A DNA stretch of 64,000 bases from Streptomyces wedmorensis (lineage in GTDB: Bacteria > Actinomycetota > Actinomycetes > Streptomycetales > Streptomycetaceae): NCBI RefSeq assembly GCF_000716445.1, contig NZ_JNWK01000009.1, forward strand, positions 1 through 64,000. The letters are read 5' to 3'. The notes beneath the pieces were generated by a model. That model searched no databases, had not been told where the DNA came from, and saw nothing but the letters and a program-made list of their open reading frames with translations. This document shows, piece by piece, positions 51,401 through 58,837 of the stretch (position 1 is the first letter of the stretch; each line of letters opens with the position of its first letter). Position numbers and translations under genes: made by a program.

Positions 51401-51972
51401 ACCAGGCAGGCGGTGTACGTGGTGTGCGGTTCCAGCTTGCGGGGCGCGAGGAGCCGGGAGACCGACCGCCGCGGGTCGTCCTCGTGGCCGGGGAGGGTCT
51501 GGGCGTGCGCCCACAGGTGCAGGGTCGTCGGATCGGGCAGCTCGCTGCCCATGACTTCGAGGACCGGCAGCGGCACGCCGGGTCTGCGCTGCGGCCGCCC
51601 CTTGGAAGTGGGCACGCAGACGAGGCTCAGCCAGGGGCGCAGCTCGCCCGCGTCACCGGCGCGCAGCGGGGTGAACAGCCAGGGCATCTCGCTGCGTTCG
51701 AACTCCACCAGCGGGAACTTGGTGGGCTCCGCGTCCGGTGTGCCGGGCATCGGGAAGACCCGCACGATCTCCTTGGGGTCGAGCGCCCGGACGTCCCCGG
51801 GGCCGTACACCTGGAGCGCGGGCACCGGGACCGGCCGGCCGGGCGGGCCATTGACGTGCGCGGTGGCCGCGAGCGATCCCCGTACGGGGGTGGTACGGGA
51901 CAGGTCGTCGGCGTCGGTGAGACAGGCGGCCGCGCCGTCCCGGTCCCAGGACGCGAACGTGTACACGGTCAT
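48433..51972 (-). CDS. 1179-aa protein with GTW repeat block
   Basis: ATG 51972 overlaps the previous stop (ATGA). Residues 1-600: alpha/beta body starting MTVYTFASWDRDG, with IVRVFPMPGTPDAEPTKFPL and LHLRHVKPLSADEVLRLATP. Residues about 635-770 contain repeated G-T-W/C elements every 10-17 residues (FTGSWTGPW, GTWKGAFHGTW, YTGTWESG, CTGTWDPW, FTGTWSSD, FRGTCPGDW), probably small beta-hairpins with stacked Trp as in carbohydrate-binding or antifreeze-like solenoids. The C-terminal 400 residues include NEWLFGGLEHIPADTAVLAV and RRYPGAIIYAAPLIG. No signal peptide or enzyme motif. Function unknown; the GTW block suggests ligand or surface binding. Confidence 0.7.
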   Translation of the reverse strand: MTVYTFASWDRDGAAACLTDADDLSRTTPVRGSLAATAHVNGPPGRPVPVPALQVYGPGDVRALDPKEIVRVFPMPGTPDAEPTKFPLVEFERSEMPWLFTPLRAGDAGELRPWLSLVCVPTSKGRPQRRPGVPLPVLEVMGSELPDPTTLHLWAHAQTLPGHEDDPRRSVSRLLAPRKLEPHTTYTACLVPSFLAGKLAGLGKDTKDATLAPAWDPSPTARCELPVYFSWVFSTGEAGDFETLAARLKARPFPPRAGRRPLDVSRPGLFATGPGPVVQEVESALRAPGNLPRDPWPTGPQSAQWQQRLAKALVPIGDGTGDEDPDVLPPLYGGFHALRKGADPASTGWLDTLNLDPRWRVVAGLGARTVQADQEALMASAWRQLVDVQAANRFLDLARFARLVSGRLHLRHVKPLSADEVLRLATPLQSRISLAADTTLWSSVRASLLPNAMATTVFHRTVRPMGVLSRRVGLLAGRTADDPEPPFATVLSSVAASPTGLAVPRRDPDGTVAFRVAPEDVVAAERLAAVRKVFAPEDGAPDAWRQVAADATARSRLRDVTTEQLAATSPLPAAGLNRSFRLGALPEAEAPENFLARTRIDQHGNLVFPTERTGPAGLDLFTGAVGTGAAPGRFTGSWTGPWDTVNGGRGEPAGGWRGTCSGTLRVGPDRSGTWKGAFHGTWSNNAGAGGTDPTWLALYTGTWESGEERGVWRGVCTGTWDPWNSSSDGVFTGTWSSDTHHGTFRGTCPGDWDWDTPSSVGGEWSADCYGEILVAAEGTGGQDPWEPGQLKDLVDRWHATGTLPLDVFTGGGLLGGQQDRLPAPAVLDASPGNVKDMVVSAHDRVLGPSDAPPIPHREPFPTGTSQNGIVALTDPSVTVPAVVASRVDRPAGTDPQAPVQWAPVFPDPMWPPLSEQSNEWLFGGLEHIPADTAVLAVTNPPFVASYMVGLNHEFARELRWREYPTDQRGTYFASFWGYGTDHESLDTWKRELPLGAHLTGPPDRVVLLLRSALLRRYPGAIIYAAPLIGTEPDENGARHPIFRGGLDADTTMVGFKLTETELNASPWCFVIAEQPTEPRFGLDDPDPEALSTTPPPGAWGGPYTPPNTPGEANDWNDLKWSHLFDSKDAFLAATHAPGTLRPNVSYGGLVWGRSAAGTARQCFQQPVRVILPAKRLMAP

Positions 51973-54641
51973 GGCCTCACCTCGTAGGCGGGCACGACCT
52001 GGAGGAGCCCCGACCGGCCCGTGACGGTCTTCAGTTGGGCTGCGGCTTCGGTGAACGTGTTCTTGGGGTGATGGACGGGGGCCGCCTTCAGCGTCTGGCG
52101 GCTGGCGATCGCGTACATGCGTTCCTTCAGCACCGGTGCGCGCACGGTCTTGGCGTAACGGGTGCTCAACTCGTGGACGAGGCTGCGGCCGACGGCACCG
52201 TACGGGAGGGCGGCCAGGAGTGCCGCGTCGGTGATCAGCCAGGGAGAGGCGGGGGCCGTACCGCCCAGCCACTTGGTCTCGTACTCGACCGGCACCGTGG
52301 TCCGGGGGGCGTTGTCCGAGGTGGGCGGCGGGGTCAGCTCGGCGCCGGAGCGGAACCGCTCGAACGCGGGCTGGGTGAGCTTCTGATCGTCCGTGAGGTC
52401 GAAGAAGTCGGCCCGCGCGAAGTCCTCCGTGACCGGTTTCGAGACCCCGGCCCCGGTGGGGAACGTGACGTCCACGTCGAACTTGGTCGGCTTGGGCAGT
52501 CTGCCCGGCCCGAACCGGGTCACCTCGATCCCCAGCGGCACCGTGCGCTGGCTGAACCGCACCCGCCCCAGGGGATGCAGGAGACGGCCGGCGGCCACGC
52601 CGTCGGCGCGCAGCGAGACCATCGTGCGCGCGTCGTCCGGCAGGACCGGCTCCCAGCTGCGGGGATCGTCCAGGACCCGTTCCAGGGCCCGGCGCACGTC
52701 CGGCGGCGGCGGGGCGACCGCCGTGCCGGTGCAGTTCCAGTGTTCGTCGAAGGGGAAGCTGACGTCGAAGAAGAGGAAGGACACGCTGGCGCGTCCGGCG
52801 ATGTGCCAGCACGGCGTCGGACCGTCCACGTGGACGCGCAGCCCGACGGAGCACAGCGTCGCCCCGGCGACGCGGAGCGCGAACGAGCCGCCGAGGTCGA
52901 GCATCACGCCGAAGCTCGGCTCCCAGCGCACCAGCGCGTCGAACGAGAGCCGCCCGGACACGCCGGTGCTCCTCGTCCCGATGACGGCGGACAGCTCCGC
53001 GCCGGCCTGGACGGTGCCGGGGGTGAGGGCGAAGTAGCCGGTGAAGACCACCTTCAGGAACGGGCTGTCCGCGATCGGGATCGTCAGGCGCTTCGGTGTC
53101 GGGAAACCCGCGGGAGGGGTGTAGCGGGGGTGGAATCCGCCGGCGCTGAGGATGAACGTCGCGTCCTGGCCCGACTTGGCCCGCAGGGCGAGACCCCCGT
53201 CCACCGAGGAGGTCAGCAGCCGGGACCCGGCCAGGTTCGCGTTGATCTCGACCAGTCCGTTGGCGGCGTCGACGACGCCCGCGACCGAGGCCCGCAGGTC
53301 GATCACCGGCGCCTGTGGGGCCGGCAGCGCGACCCGCAGCCGGCCGAGGATGCCGACCACCCCGCTGGGCAGTTCGAGCACCACACCGATGTCGGCCGTG
53401 ACGAACGAGACCGGACGGCCCCAGCCGATGCGGAACATCGGCCCGACGACCGTGCTCCCCGCCCGCGCGGGGAAGACCGTCCCCATGGTGGTCAGGATGC
53501 GCGGCGCCGCCGCCGCGGCGTCCGCGGGGAAGAGCAGGTCGTCCAGGTGACCGGACTGCACGACCGTGGCCAGGCCGGCCCGGTCCAGCGCGCGGCCGAT
53601 GCCGACCAGACCGCCGACGGCGTTGAGGGTGAAGGCGAGGCCCAGTTCGATGGCCGGGGTGAACTCGGCGCTCAGCGCCACGAGCACCGACGGCGGGCGG
53701 GGCTGCAGGATGCCGAACGCCTTGACCTCGACGAGGCCCAGGCTGAGCGAGAGCGCGCCTCGGCACTGCCCGTCGTGCTCGCCGAGGAACCCGCCGCCCT
53801 TCGCCGGGCCGAGCGCCAGGGTGAGTCCGATCCCCTTCGGCGGCACCACCGTCGGCGTGTACCCGCCGGCCGTCGGACGGATCTCGAGCCCCACCCCGTC
53901 GACCGTCGCGTCCGCGACGCCGAGCAGGGAGGCACGGAAGGAGGAGGTGAGCTGGAGCCCGCCGTCGCGCGCGGCCAGGTACAGCGAGGGCGCGCGCAGC
54001 CCGGCGGGGGCCCGGTCCAGGGGCAGGGCGATGCCCTTGCCGTTGCTGCCGCCTTCGAGCCGCAGCCCGCTCCTGTCGAGGTGGACGCCCAGACTCCCCT
54101 TGAGGGAGAGGCCGCCGGGGGCGAGGAGTTTCAGCAGCTCGTGGTCCACGAGCGCGAGCTCCATGCCGTCGGCCCGGAACGCGAGGGTGGAGTCGTCGGG
54201 TACGGCGGTGGGCAGGGCGAGCACGAGACTGATCCCGTCCCGTACGGCGAGTCCTGGCACCAGGTCGAGCGCGTCGCTCAGCCTGAAAGTGACGTTCAGC
54301 ACCGGGGGAAGGGTGGTGCCGAGCGCCTGTACCTCGGTGGGGCCGGCACGGAGGACGTCCGCGATGGCGAGCGACCAGTTCGGCGCGGCCCGCGTCGCGC
54401 CTCGCGCCGCGGTCCGCAGCAGGTCGACGAGGACCGGCCACAGGTCCCCCGGCGCCGCCCCGCTCGGCACCGCGAGCCGAGCGAGCAGTGCCTCCGGGGT
54501 GAGCGCGTCGGTGGGCAGTCCGAGCGCCTGTGCCAGGCGCTTCGGACGCTCGGTGGCGGGAAGCCCCGCGAGGTCCGGGAGCAGGAGGACGAGCCCGTCG
54601 CGGATGTCGGTGGCCAGCTGTGGCAGGGGGGCGGCTGCCAT
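51969..54641 (-). CDS. DUF6603-like giant beta-rich protein (890 aa)
   Basis: Start taken at ATG 54641 (MAAAPLPQLATDIRDGLVLLL); a start up to 21 codons earlier is possible and no clear Shine-Dalgarno decides. From about 230 onward it matches what I remember of the DUF6603 family: LSLGLVEVKAFGILQPR, FTPAIELGLAFTLNAVGGLV, PRILTTMGTVFPARAGS, FRIGWGRPVSFVTADIGVVLELP, GGFHPRYTPPAGFPTP and RASVSFLFFDVSFPFDEHW. The pattern is long, curved beta sheets. No catalytic role is known for the family. First gene of the minus giant operon after the ferritin-like gene (244-nt gap). Ends in an ATGA overlap with the next gene. Likely a structural subunit. Confidence 0.75.
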   Translation of the reverse strand: MAAAPLPQLATDIRDGLVLLLPDLAGLPATERPKRLAQALGLPTDALTPEALLARLAVPSGAAPGDLWPVLVDLLRTAARGATRAAPNWSLAIADVLRAGPTEVQALGTTLPPVLNVTFRLSDALDLVPGLAVRDGISLVLALPTAVPDDSTLAFRADGMELALVDHELLKLLAPGGLSLKGSLGVHLDRSGLRLEGGSNGKGIALPLDRAPAGLRAPSLYLAARDGGLQLTSSFRASLLGVADATVDGVGLEIRPTAGGYTPTVVPPKGIGLTLALGPAKGGGFLGEHDGQCRGALSLSLGLVEVKAFGILQPRPPSVLVALSAEFTPAIELGLAFTLNAVGGLVGIGRALDRAGLATVVQSGHLDDLLFPADAAAAAPRILTTMGTVFPARAGSTVVGPMFRIGWGRPVSFVTADIGVVLELPSGVVGILGRLRVALPAPQAPVIDLRASVAGVVDAANGLVEINANLAGSRLLTSSVDGGLALRAKSGQDATFILSAGGFHPRYTPPAGFPTPKRLTIPIADSPFLKVVFTGYFALTPGTVQAGAELSAVIGTRSTGVSGRLSFDALVRWEPSFGVMLDLGGSFALRVAGATLCSVGLRVHVDGPTPCWHIAGRASVSFLFFDVSFPFDEHWNCTGTAVAPPPPDVRRALERVLDDPRSWEPVLPDDARTMVSLRADGVAAGRLLHPLGRVRFSQRTVPLGIEVTRFGPGRLPKPTKFDVDVTFPTGAGVSKPVTEDFARADFFDLTDDQKLTQPAFERFRSGAELTPPPTSDNAPRTTVPVEYETKWLGGTAPASPWLITDAALLAALPYGAVGRSLVHELSTRYAKTVRAPVLKERMYAIASRQTLKAAPVHHPKNTFTEAAAQLKTVTGRSGLLQVVPAYEVRP

Positions 54642-54885
54642 CAGCGGGCCCGGGAGGGATGGGGGACGTTCATCGGATCGTCGCCGTTCTCCGCCCGCGG
54701 GCACGCAAGGGGCCCCTGCCGGGCGGATGGGGGATCGGAACGCGTCCGACGCTAACCCCGGACACGGAGCCGGGCGCGGTCGCGAACCGCCCGGGGCGCC
54801 GAACCGGTGTCCTTTTCACCCGCGCGGCAGGGGCGCGCGCAAAGCCTGCGGGGGGCGTGCGCCGGCTCCCGCGAGCGCGACCCCC

Positions 54886-55959
54886 TCACGGGGCCACGTA
54901 GCGGAACTCCGGTCCGTAGGTGGCGCCGCCGGCGCCGGGGACCGGGCGTGCCATCAGCCGTGTCGCGGGGTCCCGCAACGAGGACATCTGCCCCACCGCG
55001 ACCCACAGCAGGTCCTCCGCCTGGGACGCGTCGGTCTCCTGCCACGGCTTTTCCAGCGCGCGCAGCAGGTCACTGTAGGCCTGGTTGAACTCGTCGAGGA
55101 TCTGGATCGTCTCGGCGTCCGGTGCGGAGGGTCCCGTCCGGGGCCAGCCCCCTTCGGGCACGACCCCCATGGGCAGGGCCGTGGGCACCTCGATCCTGTC
55201 TCCCTTGAACTCCCACCTTCCGCTCTCCGGGTTCTTCCTCAACTTGCGCTCGTGGAAGATCTCCCGGAAGGCGTAGAAATGGGCGCGCTCTCCCGCCGCC
55301 CCCGGATACGGGTTCTCGGGCGAGGCGGACGTGCCCTCGCCCTGTTCCTTGATCACGTCGATGGCCGACTCGACGGCGGCGAGCGTGTCGAGGGGCACGA
55401 CGTCGTTCCCCTCACCGTGATGAGGCATGCGCAGGGTCAGCTGCCGTTTCCCGGTGATCCGCTCCGGGTGCGCGCGGAACGCTTCCAGGAGCGCGGTGTA
55501 GAAGGCCCCGATCGACGTGTGCTCCGCCACGGCCCGCACGAGCGGGTGGTCCGGTTCCTCGATGCGGGAGTACATGTCCACCGCATCCTTCGACAGCCCG
55601 CTGAGGAATACGGAGAGTTCGGGCCGCACACCTCCCGGAAGCGGGCCGGGGTACCTCGGCACCACCGTCTCGTCGGCCAGCAGGGGAGTCCCGCCCAGCG
55701 TGGTGACCAGGTTGCACGCCAGACCGAAGTGCGACATCTCGTCGAAGACGATCTCGCGCAGGGTGTCGACGACGGTGCCGTCCCCGGTCGAGGCGTCGAT
55801 CGACCACAAGCCGCACAGATACGGGGGGAGCGTGGCGAGTTCCAGCAGGACCGCCTGCTGTGCGGCTTCCCGCATCCAGTCGGTGTCACGCCGCTCCGCG
55901 GGCTGCTCCATCAGTTCGACGATGCGGTTGCTCCGGGCATACAGAAGCGCGTTCACCAC
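54886..55959 (-). CDS. Ferritin-like domain protein related to VioB/RebD
   Basis: 357 aa from GTG 55959, GGAAGGAG just upstream. It matches the ferritin-like domain first seen in the VioB/RebD imine-dimer synthases: E40 in LLELATLPPYLCGLW, EIVFDEMSHFGLACNLV with E74-x-x-H77, and later glutamates in AEHTSIGAFYTALLEAF and RAHFYAFREIF. These residues could bind a di-iron centre in a four-helix bundle. It lacks the large C-terminal part of VioB, and no amino-acid oxidase partner lies nearby, so violacein/rebeccamycin-type chemistry is unlikely. Upstream of the DUF6603-like gene with a 244-nt gap. Possibly an oxygen- or metal-handling accessory of the island. Confidence 0.8.
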   Translation of the reverse strand: MVNALLYARSNRIVELMEQPAERRDTDWMREAAQQAVLLELATLPPYLCGLWSIDASTGDGTVVDTLREIVFDEMSHFGLACNLVTTLGGTPLLADETVVPRYPGPLPGGVRPELSVFLSGLSKDAVDMYSRIEEPDHPLVRAVAEHTSIGAFYTALLEAFRAHPERITGKRQLTLRMPHHGEGNDVVPLDTLAAVESAIDVIKEQGEGTSASPENPYPGAAGERAHFYAFREIFHERKLRKNPESGRWEFKGDRIEVPTALPMGVVPEGGWPRTGPSAPDAETIQILDEFNQAYSDLLRALEKPWQETDASQAEDLLWVAVGQMSSLRDPATRLMARPVPGAGGATYGPEFRYVAP

Positions 55960-56027
55960 CGGTCTCCTTCCGGACGAATCCCACCTGGTTCCAGGGTCGG
56001 CGCGCGCAGCGGGTGCCGGAAGGCCCG

Positions 56028-56189
56028 TCAGTGCCGCAGGGCCTCGCTCGGATCGCCCTCGGCGAGGTGGCGGACGAGCCGTTGCGCGTTCCCGCGGACC
56101 TCGACGGTCTCACGGTCGGACTCCGGCCGGAACCGACCGATCTGCCGCAGGCGGGCGGGGTGAGGCGGGAGGGAGGAAGAGGGGCTCAT
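56028..56189 (-). CDS. Small hypothetical protein (53 aa)
   Basis: ATG 56189 has CAGGA about six bases upstream. The product has a Pro/Ser-rich start (MSPSSSLPPHPARL) followed by a charged helix (SDRETVEVRGNAQRLVRHLA) and EGDPSEALRH. It ends 68 nt before the ferritin-like gene on the same strand, so it may open that transcript. No family recognised. Soluble, no Cys; could be a small partner or a RiPP-like peptide, without evidence for either. Confidence 0.45.
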   Translation of the reverse strand: MSPSSSLPPHPARLRQIGRFRPESDRETVEVRGNAQRLVRHLAEGDPSEALRH

Positions 56190-56393
56190 CTGCCGTCCTG
56201 CGGGGTGTTCCCGACACCGGGATCTCGCTCTTCACCACCACCATCCATGGTAGGACGACGGATGGCCGACGGCGCGCCGCGGCGACCCGGTGTGCGGTCG
56301 GTTCCCGCATGCCGCCTGCCGGCATCACGACCCCGTGGCAGCCGCATGCGCCTGATAATCGATCACGGGCGCGGCGAGGCGAGAGGGGATCGC

Positions 56394-57448
56394 ATGGGTT
56401 TGCCGGCTTCGCCGGATGCCGTCGGGGCGGGCGAGGACGGGTTCGACTGGTTCTGCGAGACGGTGTCCAGCACTGTCATGCCCGTCACGCTCAGCACCCG
56501 GAACCCGGCCGACTTCCGGGCGAGCATGACGGACCTGGATCTCGGGGTGGTGCGGCTGTCCGCCGTGGCCTGCTCGCCGGTGCTCTCGCGCCGCACCTCG
56601 ACTCACGTCCGGCGTGACGATCCCGAGCGCTTGCACCTGGGACTCGTCACTCGAGGTGAGGTGCGGATCTCCCAGCACGGCAACGAATCGGTGGTCGCGG
56701 GGGAATCGTGCTCACAAACACCTCACGACCGAGCGAGGGGGTGTGCGCAGAGGAGCGGATCGAGACGGTGGTCATGCAGATCCCCCGTCAGGCGCTGGGA
56801 CTGAGCCCCGACCGGGTGGACCGGCTCCTCGCGCGGAACTTGGCCACGGACGTGGGGTCAGGGGCGATCCTCGCGGACTTCCTGAAGACGCTGCTCGCAC
56901 GAGGGCCGCAATGTCGCCCGGAGGAGCTGCGCGGAATGGGGTCCGTCGCTCTCGACCTGGCCACGGCGTTTCTCGCGCGGCGGTTCGGTGACCCCGGCGA
57001 GGCGCCTGCCGAGGCGCGTGCGCAGGAGGCGCTGCAGCGGATCTACCGCTTCGTCGAGAGCGATCCCGGCGACCCGGGCCTGACGCCGGAGGTGATCGCC
57101 GATCGGCACAACATGTCCGTGCGGGGTCTCCACCGCCTGTTCGGCGACCAGCCCCTGACCGTCGCCGCACACATCCGCCAGAGCCGGCTGGAGCACGCCC
57201 AGACCGACCTCGCGTGCGAGGAACTGAGCGGCCAGCCCGTTCAGGCGATAGCGGCCCGCTGGGGCTTCTCCAGCGCGACCGGCTTCAGCCGGGCGTTCCG
57301 CGAAGCCTTCGGGGTCACCCCTTCCGAGCACCGTGCGCTCTCCCTGGCCGGCCCGCGGCACGCAGAGGACAGGAACCCGGCACGCCATGCACACCACCGG
57401 GCGCCGCTCCGGCCTACATTTTCCGCTGGAGACAGCGCCACAGCGTGA
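56394..57448 (+). pseudogene. AraC-type regulator interrupted by a frameshift
   Basis: Part 1 (from ATG 56394, GAGAGGGG upstream) encodes the N-terminal sensor domain of the AraC_binding_2 type (FCETVSSTVMPVTL, FRASMTDLDLGVVRLSAV, LHLGLVTRGEVRISQHGN, VVAGES). At about 56706-56708 the reading continues in another frame: VLTNTSRPSEGVCAEERIET, then a helical linker, and at the end two AraC HTH motifs (VIADRHNMSVRGLHRLF and IAARWGFSSATGFSRAFREAFGVTPSEH). Adding one base at GAATC/GTG would restore one continuous ~350-aa protein. Loss of one base, a sequencing error, or separate translation from GTG 56708 (giving a sensorless 246-aa regulator) are possible. It diverges from the small-protein/ferritin unit, so it may have controlled it. 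Confidence 0.75.
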
Positions 57449-57582
57449 ACGGTGCCATGGGACAACAACCCGGCCCGACGCCCGGCGTGCCATCGACAGT
57501 GGCACCGGCCTGTGACAGCCGCGTCTCCGTGCCCCTCGCCGTCCTGCGAGGAGGCGTCCGAGATCCAACTCATGGGGGAAGA

Positions 57583-57942
57583 ATGAACGTGCGCAAGAAG
57601 GTCGCCACCACTGTCGGGGCCGCTGCCCTGGCCTTCGCCGGCGTGCTGGGCTCCGCGGGCCAGTCGTTCGCCGGATCGAACGGCCAGCAGCTCCACTTCC
57701 ACGACACCAGCACCGTCGTCTACTCCATCCGCGTCGAGGGCTACAACCAGAACGGCGAGTCGGTGTCGGGCTGCTTCAGCACGCCGACCAAGGACACCTG
57801 GATCGGCGGCTGGTGGTGGAAGGGGGAGGTCAGGGTCACCTTCTACAAGACCAACTCCTGCTCCTTCGCCACGTACTACGACGACACGATCGTGTGGGTC
57901 CCCACCGAGCAGAGCGGCGACTGGACGACCGTCTACTCCTGA
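57583..57942 (+). CDS. Small secreted protein (119 aa)
   Basis: ATG 57583 with GGGGGAAG upstream. Classical Sec signal (MNVRKKVATTVGAAALAFAG, cleavage likely after SFA at about 30). The mature part, about 90 aa, is beta-rich with two cysteines (SGCFSTPTK and NSCSF) that could form a disulfide, and is rich in Trp/Tyr (GGWWWKGEVRVTFYK). The texture is like small exported inhibitors or surface peptides of Streptomyces. No specific family recognised. Lies just upstream of a duplicated inhibitor-like gene pair of similar size. Confidence 0.8.
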   Translation: MNVRKKVATTVGAAALAFAGVLGSAGQSFAGSNGQQLHFHDTSTVVYSIRVEGYNQNGESVSGCFSTPTKDTWIGGWWWKGEVRVTFYKTNSCSFATYYDDTIVWVPTEQSGDWTTVYS

Positions 57943-58009
57943 CCCCGCCCTCCGCTCCCTCGCCGTTCAACGGCCGTCATCTCGGCATGGATCGAAACGA
58001 GGAACACTC

Positions 58010-58350
58010 ATGATTCGACGCACTTCGGCGATGCTCGTCGCCGCGGCATCCCTGTTCACCGCGGGAGTCGCCATGGCCGCGCCCGCGCAGGCGGCCTCCT
58101 GCACCCCCGACAACGCCTGTCTCTACTCGGACTCCGACTCAGCTCGCTCGACAACTGGGACGTGGACACCAGGGTCTCGGTGTACTACCACTCCCAGTGG
58201 CAGGGGCCCTGCTTCAAGATCGCGAACTACGGCTCCGTGACCAATTTCGCCTACATCACCCTGAGCAGCGGCAAGAACGCCAATGACGTGATGGCCTCGC
58301 ACCGCTTCGGCAACCACTGCTCGGGCACCGTCTACGACTCCGGCTCATGA
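58010..58350 (+). pseudogene. Peptidase-inhibitor-like secreted protein, copy 1, frame-broken
   Basis: Starts with a clean Sec signal (MIRRTSAMLVAAASLFTAGV, ending APAQA) and the mature start SCTPDNACLYSDSD. The conserved remainder (LDNWDVDTRVSVYYHSQW, GPCFKIANYGSVTNFAYI, then HRFGNHCSGTVYDS) is in another frame: one base appears to be missing near 58139. As read, translation gives a 76-aa product with an unrelated Arg/Thr-rich tail. The rejoined protein resembles the I36/SMI-type small beta-gamma-crystallin-like inhibitors of Streptomyces with four cysteines. Copy 2 has the same break, so this is unlikely to be a sequencing error. Confidence 0.75.
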
Positions 58351-58352
58351 CC

Positions 58353-58385
58353 GTGGCGGGGCGGAGGCCGATTCCGCCCCACCGC
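58353..58385 (+). terminator. Terminator hairpin after copy 1
   Basis: GTGGCGGGGCGGA (58353-58365) and TCCGCCCCACCGC (58373-58385) form a stem that is perfect over its inner 8 bp, with loop GGCCGAT. The same hairpin follows copy 2, where base changes make it perfect over 13 bp. Confidence 0.75.
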
Positions 58386-58445
58386 AGCACGTCAACCGAC
58401 CCTCAACGGCCGTCATCTCGGCATGGATCGAAACGAGGAACACTC

Positions 58446-58759
58446 ATGATTCGACGCACTTCGGCGATGCTCATAGCCGCGGCATCCCTGTTCACCGCGG
58501 GAGTCGCCATGGCCGCGCCCGCGCAGGCGGCCTCCTGCACCCCCGACAACGCCTGTCTCTACTCGGACTCCGACACGTGGACACCAGGATCTCGGTGTAC
58601 CGCGCGCCCTATTTCATGGGCCCCTGCTTCAAGATCGCGAACTACGGCTCCGTGACCAATTTCGCCTACATCACCCTGAGCGGCGGTCAGAACGCCAATG
58701 ACGTGATGGGCGGGCACCGCTTCGGCAACCAGTGCTCGGGCACCGTCTACGACTCCTGA
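58446..58759 (+). pseudogene. Peptidase-inhibitor-like secreted protein, copy 2, frame-broken at the same place
   Basis: Signal peptide and mature start are identical to copy 1 apart from one residue (Leu-Ile instead of Leu-Val). After YSDSD the frame again disagrees with the conserved tail (VDTRISVYRAPYFMGPCFKI and onward, ending HRFGNQCSGTVYDS). Compared with copy 1, 21 nt are missing at the junction, which leaves the same frame relationship. Between VSVY/ISVY and GPCF the six residues differ completely (YHSQWQ versus RAPYFM), while flanking codons stay nearly identical. Either an already broken gene was duplicated or some recoding rescues the tail. Confidence 0.75.
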
Positions 58760-58775
58760 TCCCCGGCCCATGACC

Positions 58776-58808
58776 GTGGTGGGGCGGAGGCCAATTCCGC
58801 CCCACCAC
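58776..58808 (+). terminator. Perfect 13-bp terminator hairpin after copy 2
   Basis: GTGGTGGGGCGGA (58776-58788) pairs exactly with TCCGCCCCACCAC (58796-58808) around the loop GGCCAAT. Ends 30 nt before the lipoprotein gene. Confidence 0.8.
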
Positions 58809-58837
58809 AGCACATCCACTCTATCCAGGGGATCCCT

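Larger units (their letters stand above)
57967..58813 (+). repeat. Tandem duplication, ~436-nt unit
   Basis: The segment beginning TCAACGGCCGTCATCTCGGC recurs 436 nt later (57967 and 58403). Each unit carries the same leader, an ATG with nearly identical signal peptide (58010 and 58446), the inhibitor-like coding part and a terminator hairpin. The second unit lacks 21 nt of the first near 58139. Most other differences fall in one short coding stretch. Confidence 0.9.

Noticed and set aside
48433..54441. A single 2002-codon open frame on the minus strand
   Set aside because: The part upstream of 51972 lies antiphase inside the DUF6603-like gene and reads as Arg/Pro/Gly-rich nonsense. The coding sense starts at the ATG overlapping the previous stop.
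54851..54885. Terminator after the ferritin-like gene
   Set aside because: GGGGG and CCCCC can pair, but the intervening stem has several mismatches and bulges. Too weak to annotate.
54886..55959. Violacein/rebeccamycin-type biosynthetic cluster
   Set aside because: Only the ferritin-like part of VioB is present, and no L-amino-acid oxidase or further pathway gene lies nearby.
22538..56189. Contractile injection system (eCIS) or phage tail cluster
   Set aside because: No sheath, inner tube, baseplate spike, tape-measure or the associated AAA+ ATPase genes were recognised. The resemblance is limited to large coupled structural genes plus lytic enzymes.
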